A stretch of 64,000 bases of DNA from Phascolomyces articulosus (lineage: Eukaryota; Mucoromycota; Mucoromycetes; Mucorales; Lichtheimiaceae), in the NCBI GenBank assembly GCA_025677815.1, contig JAIXMP010000022.1, positions 124,001 through 188,000 on the forward strand, read 5' to 3'. Numbering within the stretch: the stretch's first letter is position 1; every line of letters starts with the position of its first letter. Both the position numbers and the translations under genes were made by a program. Positions 1-14,129 of the stretch are shown one piece after another. A model generated the notes under the pieces. That model saw nothing but the letters and a program-made list of their open reading frames with translations. It made no database searches and was not told where the DNA came from.

Positions 1-1784
<1,784 letters not shown>

Positions 1785-3328
1785 GCTGATCTGCATACAT
1801 TTATTTTCCTTTGCCTTTCTTCTCTTCCTCATTTTTTCATTCTATTTGTTTTCATTCTTGTATATTTAAACAAAAAATAAATATCAAATCCACCTGTTTC
1901 AGTGGGTGCAAGTTCAAATATCAGAAATGACTTTATACATTACTTGGTATAAAAAGGATGAGAAATAGAAGTGCTAAATACAATAATAATTGGCAATCCA
2001 AATAGTATACTGTATTTAAATAAATAAAGCAACATGATTATATACGGATATATAAGGCTTGAAAAATAAATAATAATAATATGAAACTTGCTGGCATTTA
2101 CTGAAAGTCGTTTCCAGGCTCAACTTAGGATGAAGACCTAAAGATCTATATTTTCGTTGTTAAATTGATTTTCAATATTCGTTATAGAATCAAACATTTG
2201 TGTATGTACGAATAAGCTATTTCTTTCTTTCTTTCTTTGTACAACCGATTCGTAATTGGCTCCATGACGGGATACGGAGATGTTGTTGGACCATAGAGCT
2301 TGAATATAATTTGCCTGAATTGGTGTGTCCATTAATGAAAATCTGAACAACATGACATCAGATACTGTCAATGTAAAAGTTCCCTATGGTGGGACTAAGC
2401 CCAATCATTTTCTTCGATTCAGGCGTAAACAAGAAGCAATCAATCCGCTGAAATATTTTGTTCCATTATGCAGTTTTCTAATATTACTTATTGTTCATCT
2501 TCATTGCTGCAAAGTAATGATATAATATTCAATTGATTGTGGTTTAACCAGCAAACTTGTTGGCAGGAGGTTCTCATAATCCAGAATCACAATGGATTGT
2601 AAAATTCGGCAATAATTTGAGTTCATCATTTTTGCACCTTTTGTTAAAAAAAATTACTTAAACCACAGCAAATGTACCACATAGCTAGTACGTACCTTCA
2701 TCGAGTTCACTCGTATGGAATAAATCAATCGCATCTTGTTTATGATGTAAAACGTGTCAGCCATATTACTTGGATCAAGATTTCTTTATAACTATTTTTA
2801 ATAAGCTTTTTTGTAAGGAAAAACAAATCACAAAATTTCATACTTATTCTATTAATCTCTTCCTATAAACTGTGTGAGCCAGAATCAAATTACCAAATAT
2901 GGCATCATATTGGGAGTAAAATTCCCGCTTAAGTAGCATCGCCTTGTAATAATGTTTATAATAATAATCTGACCAGTATCTTATATATAAAAATACCTAA
3001 TAAATATCTTGTTAACTCTAATAAAGCATCATACATATTAAAATAAGCAAATATATTGTTGATCAACTTACTGTTAGTAAGATGGTATTCTTTCAATTTT
3101 GTTCAGCCTATAATTATTTATATGTGACTGCGGCGGCGGCACTAATAAAAGTTAGGAGAACCGAATAAGTTGACCATCCAAATGAACACGCGCCTAGAAG
3201 TGGTTCTTTCTTTCCTGCACTTTTTTTTCACAAAAAGAAAACCCCACTATTCAAAGAAGCACTTACTCTCCTCCCTCTCTATTGACAAAATCATACTTCT
3301 CCATTTTTAAATATATATTTATACATAA
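1785..3328. other. Intergenic region between MSC2 and MEX67
   Basis: AT-rich spacer of about 1.5 kb. It holds the 3' end of the zinc transporter transcript, a GAAA-type run near 2220-2240, a decayed MutL-gene fragment at about 2695-2785 (listed separately) and the MEX67 promoter. Short open frames at 2138-2371 (minus) and 2325-2525 (plus) overlap each other; neither shows a domain I recognise, and I do not call them genes. Confidence 0.6.
2695..2785 (-). pseudogene. Decayed fragment of a MutL-homologue exon
   Basis: Read on the minus strand, this stretch matches the start of exon 8 of the MLH2/PMS1-type gene in this window (about 49040-49118). Identical blocks include 'CATCATAAACAAGATG' followed, after one mismatch, by 'GATTGATTTATTCCA', with 'ATGGCTG' shared upstream. 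By eye roughly four of five bases agree over about 70 bp, and the codons for the conserved 'PSxMA' segment are still visible. Similarity fades on both sides and I cannot find the rest of the gene nearby. It therefore looks like a relic of a duplication or retro-copied piece, not an active gene. Confidence 0.6.
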
Positions 3329-6029
3329 ATGAGCAATTCTTCAAGAGGCCGTGGACGACGGCAATATAACAACAACAACAATAATAACGGTTTTAATAAT
3401 AATAATGATTATTACGATCAATCCAATGGCCCGAGTATTCTGTCACGTTTAGGTCCAGGTGGTGGCCAACAACAACAGCAACAACAAAGGAATTATAACA
3501 ATAATAGTGGTGGTGGCAATAGAGGTGGCCATCGTGGATATCAAAGCAATTTTAATAACAATAACAATCGACAAAATTTTGAGGACGATTTATTCTCATC
3601 GAATTCTCAACGATCACAACCAAGAGGTGGTGGCGGAGGAGGGAGTAATCGAGGCAATCGGGGAAGAGGTCGAGGTGGATTCGATGGTGGACACCAACAC
3701 CAAGATACCCAGCAAAGGTGGAGAGGCAATAATCGACGACAATATACTCGAAAATTTGTGGATGAAGATATTGAAATGGACTCACCTGTCATGTAAGCTT
3801 TTTTGTTATTTTCTCTGTTTGCTAAAGAGTCGATAAATTGACCATTATCGTCATAATATTAATAACAAAAATTCATAGGGATGGACAGGGCATCGTCGTC
3901 GCTGTAAGTTTTCTTTTACGAAACCCAAGTTTATAAATTGGAGAGAAATATATAGTGTAAAAAAATGATGGTTATTAAAAGAATTACAACTGAACAAATA
4001 TTCGACGCATACACAATATACATTTCCAAATCACAGGTATCAGGTCATCCAGATGGCGCAGAAGAGAAACTTTTAGGATTCCTTCAACGAAAGTCAAAAC
4101 ACCAGTGGGAGCCATTAAATGTAAGTATTGGTTTTTATTATAATAAATGTTAAAGAAAGTGAAAAGTAACCGGGGATAGAGGCAAAAGTAGGTGATTAGA
4201 TGATGTGAGGAACTATATATAAATAAGCGAATAAGCGTAGTGACACGTTCTTTTTTACTGTGTGATTTTTAGATTCGATCTGAACAAGGAACAATGTACA
4301 TTTCTGTTCATGATGAAAACACCGCAAATTCACTTGTTCGTATGAACGGCTATAATTTTGGACAAGTAACGGTAATACGATATATATTTTTTCATTATTA
4401 CTATTATATAAGATAATATGGGGAAAATTGTATCATTTTTTCTAAACATCAAATTATTTTTCTCTGAAGCTCTCTATTCAAAAAGCAGGAGGAAATAATG
4501 TTGCAGGTCAGCAGCAAAGAGGTGGCGGACGATCAAACGCATTAGAAGAATTTTTACAAGAAAGATGGGATGCACCTAGAGGTTTTTTGAACTTGGACGA
4601 TTTACCACAAACTCGTCATTCTATCACAGCTGTTATTTCACGATTATTAATGGTTGCTGTCAATTTGTTTGGTAATTCGGTATGTTATTGTGTTTTTTTT
4701 TGGAAGTGAAAGAGAAGCATACTGAGTGTTTTTCTACTTATTGATCCAAATTATCATTTTAGATGATGACCATATCATTTGCACGTAATAGTTTATGGTC
4801 CGTCAAACCACTTAAAAAGCTACCTGAACTATTTCCTGGATTACAAAACCTTTCGATTCAAGACAATGAAATTGAAGAGTTTAGATCTCTGGATGATTTC
4901 ACTAATAAATTCTCCAATTTGACAGAATTGATGCTGATGGGAAATCCGATACAAACACAATATGATCTCCAACAATATCAAAGGTACAAATAAGAAAATG
5001 AACATTTTAATAGAATAATGAAACTCAATTCGATTTACCTTTAAAACAATTATTTTATAGTGAAGTAAAACGTCGATTTCCATCAATTCAGTTGTTGGAT
5101 CAGCAGCCGGTTGCGAACAATGTTCCACCTACATTTGGAGCCACAGCAAGTCCTGTGGCAGGAGGATTTGGTACTCCACCGCCACCTTCCATCACTGTTC
5201 CTGAAACGAGAGGCAATTTCTTTGATCAACCCACTTCCCAACAGGCTACAGAACAATTATTGTCACAGTAGGTTATTCAACATTTATTTTTATAAAACGA
5301 AACTCCAGGACTTTTTTTATTAATTTATTTAACATATATCCCCAACCTAATCTAACTTTTGTATATATAAAGGTACTTTCCATTATTTGATTCCAATCGT
5401 GCAGCATTAGCCGACTTATATGGTGAACAATCCGTATTTTCTGTAACCGTCAGTCGGAATGCGCCTTATGCAGTCAATGCTTGGGGTCAAGGTAAAAAAA
5501 ACCTAGTAACAAATGATTCATTAATGAGAGATAAGAAAGTGTTAACTAATTTGTTGTGTGGAAATATTGATATGACAGGTAATCGTGTAGTGACTGGAAA
5601 TGCAAGTATCAGTCAACGATTAAGGACGTTACCACCCACTATACATGATTTAACAGCAACTAATGTTGTTGTCGATGCATTACAAATTGCATATCAACAA
5701 AATGTGTTATTAAGCATGACAATCCATGGCCAATTGAAAGAAGGTATACTTATATCGGCTTTTACCCATAACCATCCATATTTTAATAGTATATAAATTG
5801 AACTGTATTTTTTTTTATTATCTTCATTAGCCACTGGGGCAAACGGTCAAGTTTATTCTTATAGTCGTGTAATGATGGTGATACCATCACAACCAGGATC
5901 CAGGTAAATTATACACATTAATTGTAGATAAAAATGAACGATTTTCTTATATATTTTTATTTTTACAGAGCCCAAGCTGCTGGATGGGGATTTATCATAT
6001 TGCAAGATTCCATTGTTATTCATAAATAG
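3329..6029 (+). CDS. MEX67: mRNA export factor MEX67/NXF1 (TAP), apparently lacking the UBA-like tail
   Basis: Carries mRNPs through the nuclear pore. Eleven exons: 3329..3792, 3879..3903, 4037..4120, 4273..4371, 4470..4679, 4763..4983, 5061..5267, 5373..5491, 5579..5743, 5831..5903, 5969..6029; 575 residues. Order: Arg/Gly/Asn/Gln-rich N-terminus (1-155), RNP-type RNA-binding domain ('GTMYISVHDENTANSLVRMN'), leucine-rich repeats ('FPGLQNLSIQDNEIEEF', 'LTELMLMGNPI'), then the NTF2-like domain from 'QLLSQYFPLFDSNRAALADL' to 'WGFIILQDSIVIHK'. The stop follows directly after the NTF2-like fold. The TAP-C/UBA-like domain of ~55 residues that binds FG nucleoporins is absent, and I see no usable exon for it before the next gene. 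In other organisms the NTF2-like domain pairs with MTR2/NXT1. Start: the first ATG, followed by an Arg/Gly-rich leader. Confidence 0.9.
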
Positions 6030-7011
6030 CTAATTCACATTCACGTTCACAAACGCTCACACTCACCTCCCACACACAAATAAAAAGAGATATAACCATG
6101 ATTTTTATGTATATAATTTACTATCTAAAGTTGTTATTATTGTTTATTTACCTGTATTTTATTTCTCGAAACTGGGATCGGAGAGTCTTGCTTATAAGAT
6201 TCTTATACACTGACAAGTAACTAAATATAACCAACTTTCTTTTCAAGAAAAATTGTATACGTATATATATGATCCGCAGATCAAGTTACGGGCGGCTACT
6301 ATCTATTTTTTAATTTAATTAATATTTGTCAACAGTTAGTAGCAAGATGCTACGCCGTCGATCATCATCGTTTTCATAACAACATAACACACACGCAACA
6401 TGATGCCATGCTTATTCACAATCGTTCATTATTTTTGCTGAGTATATTTAGCACATCACTTCTGTAATACGTCGTACATCATCACACCAAAAAATGACTC
6501 TCAGCATGGCCACATGGAATATATTTTAATCAAAAAAAGACAGGGAAGAGTGCCGTTATTTTGCCACAAACATACGTAATTGCCTATTTGCCATCATAAA
6601 CTGTAGAAAACATTTTTATGCCATGGATACTATTTCATATTCAAGTCAAAATGTTCCAATGCTACAACTTACGTGACTAACTTCTGTGTCCTCCGATCTT
6701 GCATACTCTTTTTTAAAAGGAATGGATGATGCGCCATGACATATATCTATCACACGATTTATCATTTAAAGTAAAAAAGTCGCAGCAACATATATTTTTT
6801 TAAGTTTATACATGCTGCAAAAAATCATGAGATTGCCATTTTGGTCTTGAACGGCGAAGCAAGGAATCAGCTTTCCGTCATTTGTTGTCTTTTTAGATAT
6901 AAAAGAAGGATTGACTTGTACAGTGTGTAACGAAAAGTAAACCTTTTTTTTTGTTATAAAAAAATCCTTTTTCTTCTTTTTCTTTCTCTTTTTTCATAGT
7001 AATTTAACGTC
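6030..7011. other. Intergenic region between MEX67 and PIL1
   Basis: About 980 bp, AT-rich. It contains the MEX67 3' end and the PIL1-type promoter, with a T/C-rich tract at 6940-7000 just before the PIL1 start. I searched it for a missing MEX67 C-terminal exon (a TAP-C-like Trp/Leu pattern) and saw none. No other gene seen. Confidence 0.5.
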
Positions 7012-8687
7012 ATGTTTTCTTTTAATCCATTTCACTCACTAAGTAATAAACACCAAAATGTCGGCCCTGATAAATTCTTACTAATGTTTTTGGAGGAAGA
7101 AAAGGCTGTCGCGAAACAATGGGCTCTCCTGTCAGATCGTAGAAGAGTTTCTGCAAACCATTTGAAAATGTTTGGCCAACCATTAGGTGATGACTTGACA
7201 GTGAGTGATTAACTTCTATTATAACTAAGTGTATATGGCAAGATAAAGTATGACAAATAGAATAACAAACAAAATGATAAATTTCTATAGGATGTAACAA
7301 GCAAGCTTGGAGAGTTATTGATCATGTGTTCCAGTACGATGACAGAATTTTCTAGCAACTACGACCAATACTGTGAGACAATGCAATCCATTGCTGAAAA
7401 GGATGCCACTTTACACTCTGGTCGAGAAAAAAAGGCAAAGCTTCAAGAAACTATTGAACGACATGAACAAGAACATCCAGGAGGGGTTGATAAATTGATG
7501 CAATTAAAGGAACAAATGGCCAAGGTAGATCGTAAATTGTTGCCTGCAGAAACAGATATGAGCAATTATCAACGTATTGCCATGAGAGAATCCATGTATA
7601 TGTTATTCAACAGCATGTCAGAATTTGCTAGCAAGATGGATCTTATTGCAACTTTTGCTAAATATATTGTTGATGAATTGGATGTGACACCTATTGAACC
7701 TGGGGAGACGCGACTTGAATATCATGGTAAGTTATCAAGCATATAATATATAGCCTGATCTGTATAATAAAAAAGTTTGGAAGAAATAAAAATTATGTAC
7801 TTTTGATTCTGACTATTTCTAACTTCTTTTTGTATGGGAATACATATTGTTTAGGTATGGAACGTACCGCTACGGTTGTGAAAGATGCCAAACGAGCTGT
7901 TGATTATTGGAAGCCAGATGGCACTAAGTTGCGCCGCACACTTACTTCCCAGCATGGCCATAATCCGCTTATCAAAAAGCTACCTCCGCCACCTCCACCT
8001 GCATTTGTGCAACTTCACGAACAACAGCACAACCAGGAAAATATTGAAAATAAGGAAGAGGAACCCAAAGAGGAACCTAAAGTCAACGGTGGAGAAGAAG
8101 AGGATGAAGAAAAACCAGATGAAGATGATAACGCATCGTTTTATTCTGTACCCAATACTTCATCCACTGACAAGTCATCGGAAGCCGTCAATTATAAACC
8201 GGATGAACCTAGTCCACATCCTCATCATCAACATTTACGTTCAACATCTAACGTATCAAATAACAGTAGTCTTGGTGTGGGTGGCTTTTATCCACCTTCA
8301 TCACCCAATCCTGCATTGGGTCCAGGTGGATTTTCAAATATGTATTTGGACCAAAACCTGTACCAATTTTATCAGCACTATGCTGCTCCACAACCTTATG
8401 ATGAAATGGCTCGTCAACATTATAGACCTACACCAAGCCATAGTCCATACTTTGGACCGCATCAAACACATGCACCTGTTGGACCTGGTGGTTTTGTTTT
8501 ACCAGGAAATAACCCATATTATCACTCCCCTCCAGCCCCTCCTGCCCAACCCATGCCATCTGTTTCAACATCTACTGTATCTAGTCTTCCATCTGCTGGT
8601 GTTCCTGAACCAACATCATCTAAGTCCACATCCTTACGACGTAATAATGAAGAACCCTTATCACCTAAAAGTGAAGCATCATCGTAA
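7012..8687 (+). CDS. PIL1: Eisosome core component, PIL1/LSP1 BAR family, with a long disordered tail
   Basis: Membrane-bending BAR protein that forms eisosomes (static furrows) under the plasma membrane. Exons 7012..7200, 7291..7726 and 7855..8687; 485 residues. The BAR domain spans about residues 15-235. It has the family pattern 'FLEEEKAVAKQWALL', 'DDLTDVTSKLGELL' across the first junction, 'YDQYCETMQSI' and 'VTPIEPGETRLEYHGMERT' across the second junction, the last matching the 'PGETRPAYDGYE' hallmark of yeast Pil1/Lsp1. The remaining ~240 residues are unlike the short yeast tail: a proline run, an acidic Glu-rich block, then Ser/Pro/Tyr/Gly-rich sequence with repeated 'GPGGF'. The PIL1-versus-LSP1 choice is arbitrary. 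The Ser/Thr-rich regions could be kinase targets, but that is inference. Confidence 0.88.
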
Positions 8688-9030
8688 AATAGAGAGTGTA
8701 CGATATGCTAATATTGATATATATATATATATACCATCATGTACAAATCCTCATTGCATCCCAATTTTCATATAGAATTTTATAAAGTACATATTTTCAT
8801 TGTTTATTTATTTATTTATTTTATATAAAATATAAAAAAATCCTTAAGTTTGGATATTCCTGTTGTTATCTACATGTGAGTCATACGACATGCATCTAAA
8901 AAACGACCAAACAATCGGCTTAGTACTTGTGTAATAAATAAAAAGCGCTTCGCATACCTCTCTTGTCTTGTTTATTTTTTCCTTCATTTCTCTTTTCCAT
9001 TTTGTTTTATGAAGTTCTTTTTATTCCAAC
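8688..9030. other. Short intergenic region
   Basis: A 343-bp spacer with an AT-repeat tract near 8717-8734 and an AAATAAAA-type poly(A) context around 8935-8942. It carries the end of the eisosome gene and the promoter of the PLP enzyme. No gene seen. Confidence 0.5.
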
Positions 9031-10637
9031 ATGACAAAAATTAAAAGTTTCGGTCGTGCATTACGTCCTCTTTTTTACTTGGAAGATAATTATGTTCCCT
9101 TAAATCATGGTAGCTTTGGTGTATGCCCTAAATCAATTCATCCTACTCTTCGTCATTATCAAGAAGAATCAGAAAAACACCCAGACAGGTTTTTGAAACG
9201 TGAAGTGTTTCCCGATCTTATCAAGAATCGTGCTCGTTTAGCTGAACTTGTTCAATGTGATCCACGAGAACTTGCATTTGTTGTAAATGCTTCTTATGGA
9301 ATTAACTCGGTTCTTCGGAGTGGGTTTTTGAATCCTGGAGATAAAATACTCTGCGTAAGTTCCTAGTGGTTGTGTGTGTTTCCATGGATGCCTCTTTAAG
9401 AATTTATTTTCCCACGGTTTTTTTTTTTTTTTTTTTTTGATCGGGTCACAAAAAAGGATTGACTTTTTTTTACCTCCGGTATTTGTTTGTTCTAAATGTT
9501 TAGTTTAATACCGCCTATAATGCAGTTGAACGAACCTTGGTATTCGTTGAAGATGCACATAAGTCGACATTGGTGACCATTGACCTTAGATATCCGATGT
9601 TGGATCAAGAAATCCTTGATCTAACAAGGCAAACCATAGAAAGAGAATTAGCCAAAGATCCAGATGTGCCTATTCGTCTAGCAGTCTTTGATGCTATTAG
9701 TTCGGTACCTGCTGTACGGTTTCCATTTGAAGCAATGGTCCAGTTAGTAAGAGAGTACAATATACTTTCGCTTGTCGATGGCGCCCATGCTGTTGGTAAT
9801 TTAACTACACATAGAACTTTATATATACTCTTTAAAAATGTGCTATTTGTTAGGGGGATAGGTCTACTTTATAATAATCAATTCGTTTGGAATTGACTTA
9901 TTTTTCCGTTGGTATATTATTATATCTCTCTTAGGTCAAATTCCATTGAACCTAAACGAAATAGCTCCAGATTTCTTCGTCTCTAATATTCATAAATGGG
10001 GATTTGCACCAAGAGGATGTGCGTTTCTTTATGTACCAAAACGAAATCAAGCACTTGTTCATCCAACTGTTATCAACTATGCCTATGACGGGGATAGAGC
10101 TCTAGATACGACACAAAAATTTGAAGAAGAATTCGCATGGCCAGGCACTGTGGATTTTAGTACTTATTTATGCATTATTGCTGGTAATAACAATAACAAT
10201 AGAAAAGAAAAAATGAATTGCTTCTTTTTGTTTGCTCAAAGCTGTTTTTTTTGTTATGCTCAGCCCTTGATTTTAGAGCATCACTGGGTGGTGAAGAAAG
10301 GATCCAAAAGTATTGTAATGATTTGGCACGTCAAGGAGGTGAATTGGTGGCTAAAACACTAGGTACAGAGGTATTGGAGAATTGTGACAAGACTCTTACT
10401 GTGGCCATGACCAATGTCCGCTTACCTTTTGAAAACAAGCAACAGTTATCAGATGGAGAGGTTATTAAGAGAATCATTGACAAATGTATCTATAAACATA
10501 ATACTGTATGTTCTCCTTATAAACATAACGACACGTGGTATGTCCGCTTGAGTGCTCAAGTATACCTTGATCTAGACGATTTTGAATATTTTGCAAAAGT
10601 AATCAAACATGTGTTGAAAGACTTAGAGAACAAATGA
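9031..10637 (+). CDS. PLP-dependent aminotransferase class V, isopenicillin-N-epimerase / EGT2-like
   Basis: Fold-type I PLP enzyme. Exons 9031..9354, 9504..9795, 9935..10183 and 10264..10637; 412 residues, normal for the family. Seen: N-terminal 'YVPLNHGSFGVCP' (typical of this subgroup), 'FVVNASYGINSVLRSGFL' for phosphate binding, 'SLVDGAHAVGQIPLNL' across a splice junction with the Asp that contacts the pyridine nitrogen, and 'FFVSNIHKWGFAPRGCAFLY' with the Schiff-base Lys. The substrate cannot be read from sequence. Fungal members include the ergothioneine C-S lyase Egt2, and plants and fungi have cysteine desulfhydrase-like relatives. No ergothioneine, penicillin or sulfur gene lies nearby. 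I see no N-terminal targeting signal, so a cytosolic location is likely. Confidence 0.88.
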
Positions 10638-10935
10638 AAATATAGGAATTCTATTTTTTGTAAACTACTAGTTATAGCAAGCAGTAGTACTAGTATGACT
10701 AAAATATTAAACCATAAAGAAATTTATTATTATATAATTATTGATTAGTTATTACATAACAAATATAACGAAAAGGGAAAATGTACGGAGATGATGAGAG
10801 AAACATGCATAAATTATATTATGAAAAAGAAAAAAGTTGGTATCAATAACTAAATTAGGGAAAATGAATGAGATGTAGATTTTATGTACAAAACAAGAAC
10901 AATAGAGAAAAAAAGGTGAGGGAAAAAGGAATAAA

Positions 10936-12069
10936 TTACTTTTCACGGTAAGGTGGTGGAGGTGGTGAATGACTACTATCACCATCACTCGTACTACCAT
11001 TCGTCGTATCACTTTGTTGTTCTTGTTGTATGAGTTCCAACTGATGCGCTTTTATCCATTGTTCTCGATTCCGATGTCGTTTCTTTTTATAATCCAAGTA
11101 ACACGGGCAAGCAAAAAATCCCGAGTTCGTTGAGTCACCATCATTCGCGGGCTCGCCCGCGAGTGCCTCCTCATAGGTTGGAAGCAATGCATAGTCTTCC
11201 TTGAGTCGACAGTCTAATATCGTAATAGGCAATTCGAGATTGATAATCGATCTTTCGGGCTGATCTGGGACTGACAACTCAATTGTAATCTTGAGAAAAT
11301 GTTTGAGATCGATCTCGCTAAAATGGGTCGTATGATTCAAATCGTCGACGCAATTGGGTACTTTTAATACAAATCGATAGGCAAATGGCAATGGGATATG
11401 TGCATTCTTGGTCGTGAGGGCACGTTTGAGTTGATCAAAGGGCACTTCTTTAACGATATCTCTAATACCGGGATCATTGACGTTGGTGATTGAGCTGAGC
11501 TTGAGTTTAAAGTCGAGCATCTCAGCCCGTCGAGCACCGTATTCGGGAAGGCGATATATCCGTTGTTCGGTCAGAATCACATTGAAAGACTCTAGTGAAA
11601 CATCGGCTTTGGTATAAGGTGTAAGTGTAAGTGAAATAGGGAACTGGGTGCCTGATGATACGATGGCTGTTTCGACACACACATGAGCTTCGCAACAATC
11701 GAGTCGTCGATCCACGTTGATAGAACTCGATGGCATATGATGTGATGAAAGTACATTGTCAAAATTCGACATGGTCCGCAATAATAAAATATCACGCCGA
11801 CATTTTAAATTGGGAACGCTCAGACCCGGTCGATGGACTGTAACAGAAACATAATAAAATGTTTTGGCTAAATCATCCTCAATTGTTTCTACTAGTCGAT
11901 TGGGTAATAAGAATTCAAATGGCCATCGATGCAAACCAGCAGGAATTGATTTGTCTTCGTGGCCCTCCCACGAGTCTAGAATAATGTTCTGTTCATGGAT
12001 CGTCTTGTCATGGAACATTTTAGTTCCGCGTGCTCCAATACCTATTCATTTTTAAAAAAGTATATTTGT

Positions 12070-12121
<52 letters not shown>

Positions 12122-12407
12122 CAAAAAAAAAAAGGACAAGGAACAATAAGCAAAAAGGTAAAGAAGTATTTATAGAAATTTTCTATTTTTTTGACGTTTT
12201 ACCTTCTGGCCACAACATGTGCGATTTACCAACGATCTTGACAACGATCGAAGATGCCGAAATGGATTTTGACAAGACCAAAACAGCTTCACCTCTTAAA
12301 ACATGAGTTGCTGGATTACTTGGTGGACCACGAAGATATACAATAGGTTCTGCAAGGTCTAGGGATAGTTGCTTACTTCCTGTCAAAAAAGGGACTGACA
12401 CTGGCAT
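10936..12407 (-). CDS. Alpha-arrestin (arrestin-related trafficking adaptor)
   Basis: Arrestin-fold adaptor; fungal members recruit the Rsp5/NEDD4 ubiquitin ligase to plasma-membrane transporters. Two exons on the minus strand, 12203..12407 and 10936..12041; 436 residues. The N-arrestin lobe includes 'LRGEAVLVLSKSISASSIVVKIVGKSHMLW' (split here only by my reading), the joint region 'LHRWPFEFLLPNRLVETIED' is characteristic, and the C-lobe ends with 'IINLELPITILDCRL'. Two PY-type motifs sit in the tail: 'LPTYEEAL' and a terminal 'PPPPPYREK'. These are the expected docking sites for WW-domain ligases. Start: ATG at 12407 with no acceptor close upstream. The gene is convergent with the PLP enzyme (298 bp apart). 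Which ART subclass it belongs to cannot be decided here. Confidence 0.85.
12060..12121. repeat. AT/TG microsatellite in the arrestin intron
   Basis: An (AT)n run of about 15 units passes into a (TG)n run of about 10 units inside the single intron of the arrestin gene. Simple repeat, probably length-variable. Confidence 0.9.
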
Positions 12408-14040
12408 TTGGCTTAATATAATGTAATGACTCCCCCAACCCTAATTTTTTTTTTGTGCCGCAATAAAAAAAAGGTTCAAAGAAAAAAAAAAGGGAAAGAA
12501 TGAAAAAATTTAACTCAGTTTTTTTTTCAAGTGTCTTAAATGCATTTTCGATTTCCCCGATTTGAAAAACCTGGTGGTTTTTTTTTTTTTTTTCGAATAT
12601 TTGCAATCGGCTACGTTCACCGCTAAATTCTACTGTTTCAAACTTGAATAAAACCGCTTTGCCAAACCTCTTAAGAATACAATACTTGTCTCTCTTCACT
12701 ACTATGTAGTATAGCCCCAGTGGTATATTTAACAAGCAATTAAATACTTATATCTAAAACTTAATCTGTATATGATGATGCTTGTACCTATACAATAATT
12801 ATTTTCTCTTTTTCTACTACAATTTAGTTGTTATAAACATATACGAGATTTTAGTCAAGTACCACGGTATTTGAACTGTGTACCTTACCCGTTATGATGG
12901 TTATTTTTTACAAAAAAATTTTATCTTCTTAGTGGATACCATATATCTGGGACATGTTTGCTATATGGAAGAATTTTATACGCAGATGGAACCCATCATA
13001 AATGTGAAAAATTACTACACCCTTTTTTCGCGGGTCGCGAACGTCCAATTATCAACCTGTTATATATCAGGTGGGTTGATTATACATATATACCATTTTA
13101 TCATTATGTGTGAAGATATCTAACTGCCTTTGGTTCAAACATCACACTGTACAAGTAGTAAATAACCCACAAGCACAACGTTATTGGTGCGAAGACTTGC
13201 AGAATATCCAATAATACTTTTATTTACTTGAAATTTAGTCTACTAAGCCCACCGTCTGTTGGAATAATATTTTTTGAAGAGAGTTTTAATAAATGGATGT
13301 TTATATTTCCATATATTTATTATACTCTCTATATACTAACGGAAAAATGAAATATATTGTAACGTTGCTAACGGTTGATTATAATATATAAAAAGTAATC
13401 GAAAAGAGAATAATAACAAGACCAAAAGAGTCTGATAGGAAATGAATATATAAGTATGCATAGAGAAACTAAATAGTTTATGGATACTTCTTTAGCAATA
13501 GTAAGTAGGCAAAAAACCATGTGCTTGGAACTATATAAAAAACTTATATATATCAAGGATACGTATTATACAATAACAGGATATGTTCTTAGAAATTGCT
13601 TAGTAGAATATACAAGATGGTACTTCGTATAGTATTTTCGGCAAAATCTTCAAGTTTGATATCGATTGACTGTAAGCATTACATAGTACGTAATAATGAC
13701 AGAAAATATTATATACTGAAATGTTCTAAGAAATACTCACTATTATTTGCAAGATAAATGATGTCGAGATGGTTATATTGAATAAAGTATTGCTAGCAAA
13801 GTTGATAAAGTGCAGTCTTCCTTCCTCATCAGCACGTAGACATTACTTCTTATCAATATATTTTGTTGATACTGGAAAACATTAATAAAGCTGAAAATAT
13901 ATTACAGCAATCCTTTTCTTTTGAAAGGAGAGATTCTTTACTCTTTAAGTGTCATAAATTTCACTAGATACAGTATCGTACACCATTTTATTCTCTTTGG
14001 ACCTTCTCCGCCCAAACAACTAGCTGATTGAACTCAGAAC
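12408..14040. other. Gene-free AT-rich region, start of the mobile-element-rich block
   Basis: It begins with the arrestin promoter, which has an AACCCTAA octamer at 12437-12444, about 30 bp upstream of the start codon (reverse orientation relative to the gene). The rest is AT-rich sequence with scattered stops in all frames; short open frames at 12878-13123 and 13368-13556 have amphipathic or hydrophobic junk composition. Nothing recognisable. Confidence 0.5.
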
Positions 14041-14060
14041 TTTTCTAATTTAGGAAGGAG

Positions 14061-14129
14061 ACGAGTTAAGAATACTGAAATCGAGTTAATAATACTGAAG
14101 CGGACTTTTTTTCGAGTTAATAACACTGA
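14061..14129 (+). repeat. Three copies of an 18-bp direct repeat
   Basis: Units at 14061-14078, 14081-14098 and 14112-14129 share the form YCGAGTTAATAAYACTGA (first copy ACGAGTTAAGAATACTGA). Spacers are 2 and 13 bp. No coding frame runs through them. Confidence 0.8.

Noticed and set aside
2138..2525. Overlapping small frames on both strands
   Set aside because: No domain, overlapping antisense, next to a decayed gene fragment; more likely degenerate sequence.
13020..13123. Possible tRNA or structured RNA around a GCGGGTCGCGAACG word
   Set aside because: No A-box/B-box pair and no cloverleaf pairing found.
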